A DNA stretch of 32,024 bases from an uncultured Verrucomicrobiota bacterium (GCA_937872095.1 CALMNW010000035.1:1-32024), one strand, 5' to 3'; shown: positions 9,668 through 17,462, counted from the first letter of the stretch. The notes: a model not told the origin generated them from the sequence alone. Made by a program: numbers and translations.

Positions 9668-9684
9668 AGCAACAAGCATGCCAA
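9668..9684 (-). promoter_or_regulatory. Sigma-54 (-24/-12) promoter of glnN
   Basis: The minus strand reads TTGGCATGCTTGTTGCT, again a full match to TGGCAYRNNNNTTGCW. Eight of the nine leading bases (TTGGCATG) are the same as in the amtB promoter. Transcription should start near 9656, leaving about 88 bases before the glnN ATG. Confidence 0.9.
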
Positions 9685-9775
9685 AGGCCTCTCGCCGAAA
9701 ATCAAAGAAGACGCAATTCGCTCCGGGCCATCGAATTGAAAAATTCGACCCCAAACCGACTGTCTCTTCAATACT

Positions 9776-9816
9776 ACATAAATGTATTTTTGTAAAACCA
9801 TAAATTACAAATATGT
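9776..9816. promoter_or_regulatory. Paired palindromic upstream activator sites for glnN
   Basis: ACATAAATGT (9776-9785) is identical to the first amtB site. ACAAATATGT followed by CGC (9807-9819) is a close relative. The two start 31 bp apart and begin 92 bp upstream of the -24 element, so position, spacing and motif match those before amtB. A weaker related sequence (CCATAAATTACA) lies between them. The run is strongly AT-rich compared with its surroundings. Confidence 0.65.
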
Positions 9817-9940
9817 CGCTTCTTTTCCGTCTTCCGACAGAATCGAAACTGCCCTTATCCGGCCGAAATGTCGCTGCGCGGGAAAATGCGGGTTGGAACC
9901 GGTTTCCGGGGCCGCCGCGGGGCCCGCGCTCGGGTTGGAG

Positions 9941-9970
9941 TTGATTTTTCGGGGCGCAGGCGTCTATGAT
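9941..9970 (+). promoter_or_regulatory. Sigma-70-type promoter of serC
   Basis: TTGATT (9941-9946), an 18-base spacer and TATGAT (9965-9970). A Shine-Dalgarno AGAAGGAA (9993-10000) and the serC ATG at 10007 follow at normal distance. Confidence 0.75.
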
Positions 9971-10006
9971 GCCGCCCTTTATTAGCAAGAACAGAAGGAA
10001 CACGTC

Positions 10007-11089
10007 ATGAGCAGAGCATTCAACTTCAACGCCGGCCCCGCCGCCCTTCCCCTCGAAGTCCTCGAGATCGCCCAGAAGGAATTGACCGATTTCAACGGCA
10101 CCGGCATGTCCATCATGGAACACAGCCACCGCGGCAAAGCCTACGACGCGGTCCACGCCGAAGCCGTCGCCAACATGAGCAAGCTCCTCGGCCTGACCGA
10201 CGACTACCAGGTCTTGTTCCTCCAAGGCGGCGCCAGCCTCCAGTTCTCGCAGGTGCCCTTGAACCTCCTCGGCGCGGGCCAGACCGCCGACTACGTCAAC
10301 TCCGGCGCCTGGGCCTCCAAGGCCATCAAGGAAGCCAAGAAGGTCGGCACCGTCAACGTCGTCGCCGACACCTCCAAGGAAATCCCCACGAACATGCCGA
10401 ACTACGCGGCCTTGAACTACACCAAGGGCGCCGCCTACGTGCACGTGACCTCCAACGAGACCATCGCCGGCACGCAGATCAAGCAATTCCCGAAGACCGA
10501 GGCCCCCCTCGTCGCCGACATGTCCAGCGACATCCTCTGCCGCCCCATCGACATCCAGAACTTCGGCTTGATCTACGCCGGCGCGCAGAAGAACCTCGGC
10601 CCCTCCGGCGTCACCCTCGTCGTGATCCGCAAGGACCTGATCGAGCGCGCCCCGGCCACCCTGCCGACCATGCTGCAATACCGCACGCAGGCGAAGGACA
10701 ACTCCCTCTACAACACCCCGCCGACCTTCGGCATCTACATCCTGATGCTCGTCACCCGCTGGCTGCTGGCCAAGGGCGGCGCCGCCGGCATGGAGAAGAT
10801 CAACCAGGCCAAGGCCGACAAGCTCTACGCGGCGTTCGACAACTCCGGCGGCTACTACAAGGGCAGCGCCGTGAAGGAATTCCGCTCCACGATGAACGTC
10901 ACCTGGCGCCTGCCGAGCGAAGCGCTCGAAGAGAAGTTCATCAAGGAAGCCACCGCGCTGAAGATGATCGGCCTGAAGGGCCACCGCGACGTCGGCGGCT
11001 GCCGCGCCAGCATCTACAACGCCGTCGGCATGGACGCCATCGACGCCCTGACCGCCTTCATGAAGGACTTCCAGGCCAAGAACGGCTAA
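10007..11089 (+). CDS. serC: Phosphoserine aminotransferase
   Basis: A 360-residue class V PLP aminotransferase, the usual SerC length. It converts 3-phosphohydroxypyruvate and glutamate to phosphoserine and 2-oxoglutarate in serine biosynthesis, and can also act in pyridoxal phosphate synthesis. The N-terminus FNFNAGPAALP, the substrate loop GGASLQFSQVPLNLL (74-88) and the PLP lysine Lys195 in YAGAQKNLGPSG are all present, as is the C-terminal GHRDVGGCRASIYNA. It is a single-gene unit with its own promoter and a strong terminator. It is divergent from glnN with about 440 bp between start codons. Its use of glutamate as amino donor ties it loosely to the nitrogen block. Confidence 0.97.
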   Translation: MSRAFNFNAGPAALPLEVLEIAQKELTDFNGTGMSIMEHSHRGKAYDAVHAEAVANMSKLLGLTDDYQVLFLQGGASLQFSQVPLNLLGAGQTADYVNSGAWASKAIKEAKKVGTVNVVADTSKEIPTNMPNYAALNYTKGAAYVHVTSNETIAGTQIKQFPKTEAPLVADMSSDILCRPIDIQNFGLIYAGAQKNLGPSGVTLVVIRKDLIERAPATLPTMLQYRTQAKDNSLYNTPPTFGIYILMLVTRWLLAKGGAAGMEKINQAKADKLYAAFDNSGGYYKGSAVKEFRSTMNVTWRLPSEALEEKFIKEATALKMIGLKGHRDVGGCRASIYNAVGMDAIDALTAFMKDFQAKNG

Positions 11090-11111
11090 GCCTCCGTTCC
11101 ACCTGAATGCC

Positions 11112-11147
11112 AGCGCGCCGCGGTTTTCCGCGGCGCGCTTTTTTTTT
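11112..11147 (+). terminator. Intrinsic terminator of serC
   Basis: A perfect 12-bp stem (AGCGCGCCGCGG and its complement) with a TTTT loop, followed by a run of nine T residues, 22 bases after the serC stop codon. Confidence 0.95.
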
Positions 11148-11208
11148 CGCCGCCGGCCCCGCCGCGTCCTCGGGCGGTTCGCCGGAGCGCGGGCATCTTG
11201 CCCGCCTG

Positions 11209-11275
11209 GCGCTTGCTCGCGGCTCACAGTTTTTCCATGGCGTGGAAAAAATTTTTCCATAGCGTGGAAAAACTG
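11209..11275. repeat. Hairpin-array element, copy 1
   Basis: A leader resembling GCGCTTGCTCGCGGCTC is followed by two tandem palindromes of the form TTTTTCCA-N5-TGGAAAAA (11230-11250 and 11252-11272). The pair itself is framed by CAG and CTG, so the whole folds back on itself. The same leader and the same palindrome type occur at 22458-22586. It sits in the convergent gap between serC and the deacetylase gene and could end transcripts from either side. Confidence 0.75.
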
Positions 11276-11321
11276 GGCCGGATGGAATAAACCGCGATTC
11301 CCCGAGCGCGGGAAACGGGAT

Positions 11322-12308
11322 CTAGGCCTTGGGGGCGCGGTAGATCTTGCGGAAGAGGCCGGCGAGCAGCGCATTCTGGGCGATGCAGAGCCGGCGGTTC
11401 AGTTCGCCGCAGCCGACGCCGCCCTGCATCTTGATGCGGCGCAGGGCGAACAAGGGCGTGCCGGGGCGGTTCGCGCCGCAATCCATGGAGAGCGCGGCTT
11501 CGTAGCCGGCAAGCAGCGCGGCTTGGATCGCCACGTCGTCGTATTCGCCCCAAGGCCAGCTCATCGCGCGCGTGGGCCGGCCGGCCACGGCTTCGAGGCG
11601 CTCGCGGCAGAGGGTGAATTCGTGCAGGCAGAATTCGATGCGCTCGCTCGTGGCGCGCGCGACGAGCTTGTCTTCGAGCAGGTCGTTGGAGGCGGGCCAG
11701 AAGCCGTTGTGGGCGTAGGCGGATCCGCTGGGATACATCGGCAGGCCGTCGCGCACTTCGAGATAGATGCCGTGGACGCCGGAATGGAGGTTGTCGCGCT
11801 CCATCTCGCCGATGGGCTGGTCGGAGCGGAAGCAGGTCTGGTGCGTGTGGGTATGGCCGAAGAGGCCGTGGCCCTGTTCCTCGACGAGGGCGCGCAGTTC
11901 GGTGCGGTTCATGAAGGCGGTCGGATCGTTGCGCTCGATGGCGCGGTCCCACGCGTCGCGCGCGACGGGCAGTTCGCGCAGGTCGGCGTTCGGCGTGGCG
12001 GCATCCGGACGGCGGGGCCCGTCGTGCAGGTAGGCGGTCACGCACCCGAAGGACGCCTTCACGCCGTAGTCGCGCAGGATCGGCGCGGCGTGCACCCAGT
12101 TGTCGAGATAGCAGTCGTCGAACGTGAGCACGTAGGACAGTTTCGGCGGCGCGGGGCCGCCTTTGACGTAATCGATGGCCTGGTCGAGGGAAATGCCGTG
12201 CCAGCCGTGCGAGGCCAGCCATTCGAGGTGCGCGCGGAATTCCGCCGGGGTGATTCCACACACCGGCGAGATGTTGCGGTAGCACAAAATCGGGACGCTC
12301 GACTTCAT
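11322..12308 (-). CDS. Polysaccharide deacetylase (NodB/CE4) family protein
   Basis: A 328-residue protein of the carbohydrate esterase 4 fold. The first metal/catalytic motif is LTFDDCYLDN (61-70). The histidine motif GHTHTHQT (151-158) supplies metal ligands. It starts MKSSVPILCYRNI with no signal peptide, so it probably acts in the cytoplasm or at the membrane face, removing N-acetyl groups from a sugar precursor or glycan. The long insert between the two motifs is unusual for peptidoglycan deacetylases. It is the last gene of the six-gene minus-strand unit, 41 bp after the methyltransferase gene. That gap holds TATACT (12342-12347 complement), a possible internal -10, and a hairpin that covers the Shine-Dalgarno AGGGAA. 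Confidence 0.85.
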   Translation of the reverse strand: MKSSVPILCYRNISPVCGITPAEFRAHLEWLASHGWHGISLDQAIDYVKGGPAPPKLSYVLTFDDCYLDNWVHAAPILRDYGVKASFGCVTAYLHDGPRRPDAATPNADLRELPVARDAWDRAIERNDPTAFMNRTELRALVEEQGHGLFGHTHTHQTCFRSDQPIGEMERDNLHSGVHGIYLEVRDGLPMYPSGSAYAHNGFWPASNDLLEDKLVARATSERIEFCLHEFTLCRERLEAVAGRPTRAMSWPWGEYDDVAIQAALLAGYEAALSMDCGANRPGTPLFALRRIKMQGGVGCGELNRRLCIAQNALLAGLFRKIYRAPKA

Positions 12309-12313
12309 TCCGG

Positions 12314-12330
12314 TTCCCTATCGTAGGGAA
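12314..12330 (-). promoter_or_regulatory. Small hairpin covering the deacetylase ribosome site
   Basis: TTCCCTA-N3-TAGGGAA is a perfect 7-bp stem. On the minus strand its 3' arm contains AGGGAA, the only Shine-Dalgarno candidate, six bases before the ATG at 12308. Confidence 0.5.
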
Positions 12331-12349
12331 TTCGCAGGCAAAGTATAGC

Positions 12350-13558
12350 CTATTGTGGAGCGGAAGCGCCGCCGCCGTGCTTGCGGATCAGGCGGGCGTC
12401 GCGGGTGCCTTCGTAGACGTCGAATTCCAGCAGGCGGCACTCGATGTCGCCGTTCCACATCGCCGTCCGGCGGGTCGGATGCAGGCCGATTTTCCGGCCC
12501 AGGGCGAGGTTGCCGGTGAACACCGCGCCGCGCATGCCCTGGCACTTCGTCTTGAAGTAGGTGCCGATGGCCTCGTAGAGCGGCACGAGGCGCTCTTCCA
12601 GCCCCATGCGCTCACCGTACTCGGGATTCATCGCGATCAGGACCGGCGGCTTGGGCAGCGGCGTGTCGCGGAAATCGCAGGTATGGAAACGGATCATGCT
12701 TTCCACCCCGGCCCGGCCGGCGTTTTCCCGCGCGCAGGCGACGGCTTGCGCGTCCACGTCCGACGCCGCGATCCACGTCCGGGGCGCGGCGACGAATTTC
12801 GCCCGCGCGTCGGCCTTCAGGTCTTGCCAGGCGGTCCGATCGGCGCCGTCCAGGCGGAGAAACGCGTAGTCGTCGCGCTCGAGGCCGGGCGCGCGGTTTT
12901 GCGCGATCCACGCGGCCTCGATGGGGAGCGTGCCGCTGCCGCACATCGGGGCGACGAACGCCTCGGCCGGATTCCGGCCCCAGCCGGCTTCCAGCACGAT
13001 GCTCGCGGCGAGCGTCTCGCGCAGCGGCGCCACCCACCCCCGCCAGCGGTAGCCGCGGTGCGAGAGCGGAATCCCGCTGGTATCGAGAAAAATCTGCGCC
13101 GACCGTTCCTTCCAGTAGAGCGCGACGCACGAAGCGCCTTCGGGCGTCGACGTCGAATCGGGCCGCGCGCCCGTCTGTTCCACGAACCGGTCGGCGATGG
13201 CGTCCTTGCAGCGCAGCACGGCGAAGCGCGGATCGCGGATGGTTTCGTGCTGGGCCACGCCGTGCACGTGGAAGGGCGCGTCGCGGCGCAGCCAGTCTTC
13301 CCACGGCAGGCTCCGCACCGCTTCGTAGAGGTCGTCGGCGGAATCGATCTCGAAACCGGCCACCTCGAACAGCACGCGGTTCGCCGTCCGCAGCCACAGG
13401 TTCAGGCGCATGGCGTCCCGCAGGTCGCCTGCGAGTCCCACGGAAGTCGCGGAGACGTCTTGCGGCTCGTAGCCGAGGCCGCGCAATTCGGTTTTCAGCA
13501 CCTCGGCGCACCCGCGTCCGCAGGTCGCCACGATCCAGGTCTGCTCGGTCCAATTCAT
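12350..13558 (-). CDS. THUMP-domain class I SAM RNA methyltransferase (RlmL-like)
   Basis: A 402-residue protein with the layout of the RlmL N-terminal half, which makes N2-methylguanosine in 23S rRNA. An N-terminal ferredoxin-like/THUMP region covers about residues 5-165 (ATCGRGCAEVLKTEL, then LSHRGYRWR at 165-173). The Rossmann methyltransferase domain has the SAM motif APMCGSGTLPIEAA (203-216) and DVDAQAVACAREN (267-279). The catalytic motif is NPEYGER (311-317), where family members usually have NPPYGER. The RlmK half of the E. coli fusion is absent. The start overlaps the glycosyltransferase stop by four bases, so the two are translationally coupled. The target base is inferred from the family only. 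Confidence 0.88.
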   Translation of the reverse strand: MNWTEQTWIVATCGRGCAEVLKTELRGLGYEPQDVSATSVGLAGDLRDAMRLNLWLRTANRVLFEVAGFEIDSADDLYEAVRSLPWEDWLRRDAPFHVHGVAQHETIRDPRFAVLRCKDAIADRFVEQTGARPDSTSTPEGASCVALYWKERSAQIFLDTSGIPLSHRGYRWRGWVAPLRETLAASIVLEAGWGRNPAEAFVAPMCGSGTLPIEAAWIAQNRAPGLERDDYAFLRLDGADRTAWQDLKADARAKFVAAPRTWIAASDVDAQAVACARENAGRAGVESMIRFHTCDFRDTPLPKPPVLIAMNPEYGERMGLEERLVPLYEAIGTYFKTKCQGMRGAVFTGNLALGRKIGLHPTRRTAMWNGDIECRLLEFDVYEGTRDARLIRKHGGGASAPQ

Positions 13559-14373
13559 GTTTTCACGAGTCCGTTCCGGCAGTAGGCCGGCACGCGCCAC
13601 CGGCGGAAATAGGCGCGGTTGGGACGGTCGCGGTGCCGCGCCAGCGCCTGCGGAGCCAGCGAGGGGTGCCACAGGTGCATCGCGCGGGCCTCTGCGATCA
13701 CGCTGCGCGGTTCCACGCCGACCTGATACAGCCGGCGCGCGAAATCGTCGTCCTCGTAGCCCCAGCCCACGAAGTTCTCGTCGAAGCCGTTCACGCGTTC
13801 GACGTCCCCGCGGAAAAGCGAAAAATGGCAGCCGATCAGCTTGGGCTTGTGCGGGCGCGCCAGATGCCAGCGGCGCAGCGCCGCGTGCCGCGCGAACAAT
13901 TTCGCGGCCGCCTGCCGTTCGCGGCCGTCCGCCGAACGCCACGCCAGTTCCCAGTCCGCTTCCGCAGGCGCGGGCAGGACGGCGAACAGCGCGCGCGTCG
14001 CGGCTTCGTCGAGCAAGGCGCGGTGGCCGCACAGCAGGCGGCCCCGGGCGGCGTTCCGCTCGTGCGCGGCCACGGCGTCGGGCAGCGGCACGACGTCGCA
14101 ATCCAAAAACAGCAGATAGTCGCCCGTGACGGCGCGGATGGCCAGGTTGCGCGCGGCGGCGAGGCGATAGCCGTCTTTTTCCTGCCGCACGACCTGCGCG
14201 GGAATTCCGCACGCGGGCAGGCAGCGCGCCAGCGCCGCCGTCGTGGCGGCGTCGGAACCGTCGTCGGCCACGACGAGTTCGTCGGGCGGGCGGGTCTGCG
14301 CGGCCAGCGCCGCCAGCAGCAGGCGCAGGTGTTCCGGCCGGTTGTAGATCGTGGTGACGACGCTGATTTTCAT
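13555..14373 (-). CDS. Family 2 glycosyltransferase
   Basis: A 272-residue GT-A fold enzyme. The N-terminus MKISVVTTIYNRPEHLRLLL is the nucleotide-sugar binding strand. The metal-binding DCD motif is at 91-93 (YLLFLDCDVVP). The C-terminal galactosyltransferase-like segment NENFVGWGYEDDDFARRL type is present as FDENFVGWGYEDDDF near residue 215. No membrane segments are seen, so it works in the cytoplasm or at the inner membrane on a lipid-linked or LPS-type acceptor. The sugar and acceptor cannot be told from sequence. It overlaps both neighbours by four bases (ATGA), and the gene before it encodes an O-antigen-ligase-like protein, so surface glycan assembly is likely. Confidence 0.9.
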   Translation of the reverse strand: MKISVVTTIYNRPEHLRLLLAALAAQTRPPDELVVADDGSDAATTAALARCLPACGIPAQVVRQEKDGYRLAAARNLAIRAVTGDYLLFLDCDVVPLPDAVAAHERNAARGRLLCGHRALLDEAATRALFAVLPAPAEADWELAWRSADGRERQAAAKLFARHAALRRWHLARPHKPKLIGCHFSLFRGDVERVNGFDENFVGWGYEDDDFARRLYQVGVEPRSVIAEARAMHLWHPSLAPQALARHRDRPNRAYFRRWRVPAYCRNGLVKT

Positions 14374-15635
14374 GCGGTGCCGTCCCGTTCGGGGAGCCGG
14401 CCCAAGGCCAACGCCAAGCCGATGAGATAAAACAGCGAGGCGCGGATGACGCTGTCCGGGAAATCGCCGATGCCGTAGATCAGGATGTAGAGCAGCCCCA
14501 CCGCCAGCAGCGAGGGCAACACGCGGACGCGCAGGCGCTCCAGCCAGCCGCCGGAAACCTGCTGGCCCGCGCGGGCGGCGAACCGCAGCAACCGGCCGAA
14601 CAGCGCCAGCCAGCCCAGACCCCACAGCGCCAGCCCGACGGCGCCGCCCTGGAAATACAGCATCAGCCAATAGCTGTGCGCATGGGGATAGCGGACCGGC
14701 ACCAGCGGCGCGCGCTGGTCCGGATTTTCGTACACCGCCTTCACGAACGCCTTCTTGCCGAATCCATAGCCCAGGACGGGGCGCCGGTCCGCCAGCAGCT
14801 TCGAATGGCCCCACGCCGTGTCGCGGTTGTTGAAGGTGCCCATCGTGCCGTCGTGGAAGCGCGGATTGATCTGGGCGGCATCATGCCACAGGCCCCAGCC
14901 CACGAACGCCGCCAACGCCGCCGCGGCCAGCCGCGAGCGCCAGCCCGGCAGCAGGACGACCGGAAACGCCAGCGCCGCCAGCGCGAAAACCGCCTGCGGC
15001 CCGCGCGAAGCCAGCGCCACCAGATAGGCCACGTCCAGCGCGAGCCCGACGGCCAGCAGCGCCTTCCGTCCCCAGCCCGGCGCGCCGGCCGTGAAGCGCG
15101 CGACGAACGTCAGCGCGCACAATCCCGCCATCATGCTCGAGACGTTCGGATGCGTGTAGAGATACGGATGGAAATAGCGCGCTTCGGTCAGCATCGTGGG
15201 CCAGCCCAACGCGCCGTACAGGCGGACCAGATCCGCCGTCAGCGTCGCCGTCACCACGCCCGCGCTCGCCAGCAGCGCCGCCCAGATGCGCCCCGGCCGG
15301 TCGAAAATCGCGGGAATCGCCAGCACTCCCAGCGCCAGCGGCGTCGATTTGACCAGATCGCGCACGCTGCCCGGCGGATAAAAACTCCAAGACGCGGACA
15401 ACACCGCCCACAGCACGCCGGCGCCGAACAGCGCGCCGACGGGATTCTTCCACGCCGCGAGCGTTTTCTTCCCGTTCCACAGCGCATAAAGCCCCGCGAC
15501 CGACAGAATGGCCGTGGAGAGCCCGCTCGACGGATCGAACCAAAGCACGGCGACGGCGGCCAAGCCCAACGCCCAGCGCCGGAGGCCGGAAACGCCGCCC
15601 GCCGACTCGACCCAATGGCTCCATCGTCCATTCAT
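14370..15635 (-). CDS. O-antigen ligase/polymerase-like membrane protein
   Basis: A 421-residue protein with about ten or eleven hydrophobic membrane segments, as in WaaL/Wzy proteins. A long periplasmic loop between about residues 270 and 345 holds NNRDTAWGHSKLLADRRPVLGYGFG and the YPHAHSYWL motif. Arginine and histidine in such a loop are typical of the O-antigen ligase family. It probably joins a polysaccharide to a lipid carrier or lipid A core, or polymerises it. The start chosen (MNGRWSHWVE) is 37 bp after the ABC gene stop, and no good Shine-Dalgarno is visible, so a nearby alternative start is possible. The ligase/polymerase choice is open. Confidence 0.85.
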   Translation of the reverse strand: MNGRWSHWVESAGGVSGLRRWALGLAAVAVLWFDPSSGLSTAILSVAGLYALWNGKKTLAAWKNPVGALFGAGVLWAVLSASWSFYPPGSVRDLVKSTPLALGVLAIPAIFDRPGRIWAALLASAGVVTATLTADLVRLYGALGWPTMLTEARYFHPYLYTHPNVSSMMAGLCALTFVARFTAGAPGWGRKALLAVGLALDVAYLVALASRGPQAVFALAALAFPVVLLPGWRSRLAAAALAAFVGWGLWHDAAQINPRFHDGTMGTFNNRDTAWGHSKLLADRRPVLGYGFGKKAFVKAVYENPDQRAPLVPVRYPHAHSYWLMLYFQGGAVGLALWGLGWLALFGRLLRFAARAGQQVSGGWLERLRVRVLPSLLAVGLLYILIYGIGDFPDSVIRASLFYLIGLALALGRLPERDGTA

Positions 15636-15672
15636 ATAAACGGATGATCTTGCACCGTCGGAGTCGATTCCA

Positions 15673-16488
15673 TCAATCCCAAACTGCCGGCCCGGAACCC
15701 CGCCGATCCAGCGCCCGCCCGACGTTCGGCGCGGCCGCCAGCAATTCCTTCGTATAGGCGTGGACCGGGCGGGCCAGCACGTCCGCGGCCGCCCCGCGCT
15801 CCACCACCGCACCGGCCTTCATCACGATCACCTCGTCGGCCATGTGGCGCATCACGGCCAGATCGTGTCCGATCAGCATCCAGGTGATGCCGCGCCGCTC
15901 CTGCAAGGACTTCAGCAAATTCAGGATCTGGGCCTGCACGGAGACGTCCAGCGCGCTGACCGGCTCGTCGGCGATGAGGAATTCCGCGCCGACGCACAGG
16001 GCCCGCGCCAAGTTCACGCGTTGCCGTTGGCCGCCGCTCAATTCATGGGGAAAGCGCCCCGCATAGTCCGCATCCAGCCCGACCGTTTCCAGCCAGGACG
16101 CCGCCTGCGCCGCCGCCGCGCCGCGCGTCTTTGCCAGCCGGTGAACCCGCAAGACCTCGGCCAAGGCCGAGCCGACCTTCAGGCGCGGATTCAGCGACCC
16201 GATCGGATCCTGGAACACCATCTGCGCCCGGCGGCGGAACGCCAGCAGGTCCGGCCGCTTCAGCGCCCGCACGTCCTGGCCGTCGAACCGCACGCGCCCC
16301 GCGACGCCGTCTTCCAAGCGCAGGATCGCCCGCGCCAGCGAACTTTTCCCGCTGCCGCTTTCGCCCACCACGCCGAGACAGCGGCCGCGCGCGAGCTCGA
16401 ACGAAACGCCCTTCACCGCTGCGACGGTCCCCCGGCCCGCGCGATAGGTCACGCGCAAATCTTCCACCTGCAGCAGCGGCGCGCTCAT
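15673..16488 (-). CDS. Opp/Dpp-type ABC transporter ATP-binding protein (OppF/DppF class)
   Basis: A 271-residue ATPase with Walker A GESGSGKS (42-49), Q-loop VFQDPIGSLNPR, signature LSGGQRQR, Walker B FLIADEPVSALDVS and the switch His in LIGHDLAVMRHMAD. The closing PVHAYTKELLAAAP segment is typical of the second ATPase of peptide importers. It is shorter than many OppF proteins (about 320-330 residues) because the C-terminal oligopeptide extension is missing. It overlaps the other ATPase gene by four bases. No permease or binding-protein genes are in the operon or window, so the partners must be elsewhere or the pair has another job. Confidence 0.93.
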   Translation of the reverse strand: MSAPLLQVEDLRVTYRAGRGTVAAVKGVSFELARGRCLGVVGESGSGKSSLARAILRLEDGVAGRVRFDGQDVRALKRPDLLAFRRRAQMVFQDPIGSLNPRLKVGSALAEVLRVHRLAKTRGAAAAQAASWLETVGLDADYAGRFPHELSGGQRQRVNLARALCVGAEFLIADEPVSALDVSVQAQILNLLKSLQERRGITWMLIGHDLAVMRHMADEVIVMKAGAVVERGAAADVLARPVHAYTKELLAAAPNVGRALDRRGSGPAVWD

Positions 16489-17462
16489 GCCCAGCCGCCT
16501 TCCCCGCACGCCCAGCAGGCCACCGCGCGCTCCTCGCCGCAGGCCCGCATTTCCGGCGCCTTCTCGCGGCAGACCTCCCGCGCCAGCGGACAGCGCGGAT
16601 GGAACCGGCAGCCCGCCGGACGCCGGCCCAGCGGCGGCACCGATCCCTCGATGCCTTCCAGCCGCCCGCTCCCGTCGAGGCGCGGCAGCGCCTTCAACAG
16701 TCCCTGCACGTAAGGATGCCGCGGTTGCCGCAGCATGTCCACCGGCCCGGATTCCACGATGCGGCCCGCGTACATCACGTGGACCTCGTCCGCGATTTCC
16801 GCCACCACGCCCAGATTGTGCGCGATGAGCAGCACCGCCAACCGTTCCGCCCGCTGCAGGTCGGCCAGCAGGCGCAGGATCTTCGCCTGCACCGTCACGT
16901 CCAGCGCGGTCGTCGGCTCGTCCGCCACCAGCACGCGCGGCCGGCCCGCCAGCGCCATCGCCAGCATCGCGCGCTGCTGCATGCCGCCCGAGAGCTGGTG
17001 CGGATAGCTGGCCAAGACGCGCGCCGGTTCCTCGAATCCCACCGTGCGCAGCAATTCCTCCATCCGTTCCCGCGCGCGGCCGCGCTCCTCCGGCGGCAGC
17101 GTTTCGCGGATCTGGTTGCCGATGGTGAACACGGGATCGAGGCACTCCCCCGGATCCTGGAACACGTACGTCAACCCCCGTCCCGGTCCGCGCGCCGCGC
17201 CGTCCGCCCAGCGGATTTCGCCGCGGTCCAGGGCCATCCCGCGCGGCAGCAGCCCACCCAGCGCTGCCGCCGTGATGCTCTTCCCGCAGCCGCTTTCCCC
17301 CACCAGCGCCGTCGTCCGCCCCGCCCGCAAAACCAGATCCACGTCCCCCACCACCTCCAGGCGCCGGCCATCCTCCGCGAAAAACCCGACCCCCAGCCCC
17401 GCCGCCGTCAATACGGCGTCCGCTTCGCCATTGACGCGCCCGTTCAAATCTGTTGGTTTCAT
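16485..17462 (-). CDS. Opp/Dpp-type ABC transporter ATP-binding protein (OppD/DppD class)
   Basis: A 325-residue ATPase: Walker A GESGCGKS (55-62), Q-loop YVFQDPGECLDP, signature LSGGMQQR (157-164), Walker B VLVADEPTTALDVT, switch LIAHNLGVV. The C-terminal oligopeptide domain has CRFHPRCPLAREVC and a fourth Cys in AVACWAC. This Cys pattern is seen in OppD/DppD proteins reported to hold an iron-sulfur cluster. The start is uncertain: in-frame ATG codons at 17462, 17468 and 17474 and a GTG at 17489 all lack a clear Shine-Dalgarno. I use MKPTDLNG at 17462. The start region overlaps the divergent hydrolase gene, so the operon promoter must lie inside that gene, where the DNA at 17491-17520 is locally AT-rich. 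Confidence 0.9.
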   Translation of the reverse strand: MKPTDLNGRVNGEADAVLTAAGLGVGFFAEDGRRLEVVGDVDLVLRAGRTTALVGESGCGKSITAAALGGLLPRGMALDRGEIRWADGAARGPGRGLTYVFQDPGECLDPVFTIGNQIRETLPPEERGRARERMEELLRTVGFEEPARVLASYPHQLSGGMQQRAMLAMALAGRPRVLVADEPTTALDVTVQAKILRLLADLQRAERLAVLLIAHNLGVVAEIADEVHVMYAGRIVESGPVDMLRQPRHPYVQGLLKALPRLDGSGRLEGIEGSVPPLGRRPAGCRFHPRCPLAREVCREKAPEMRACGEERAVACWACGEGGWA

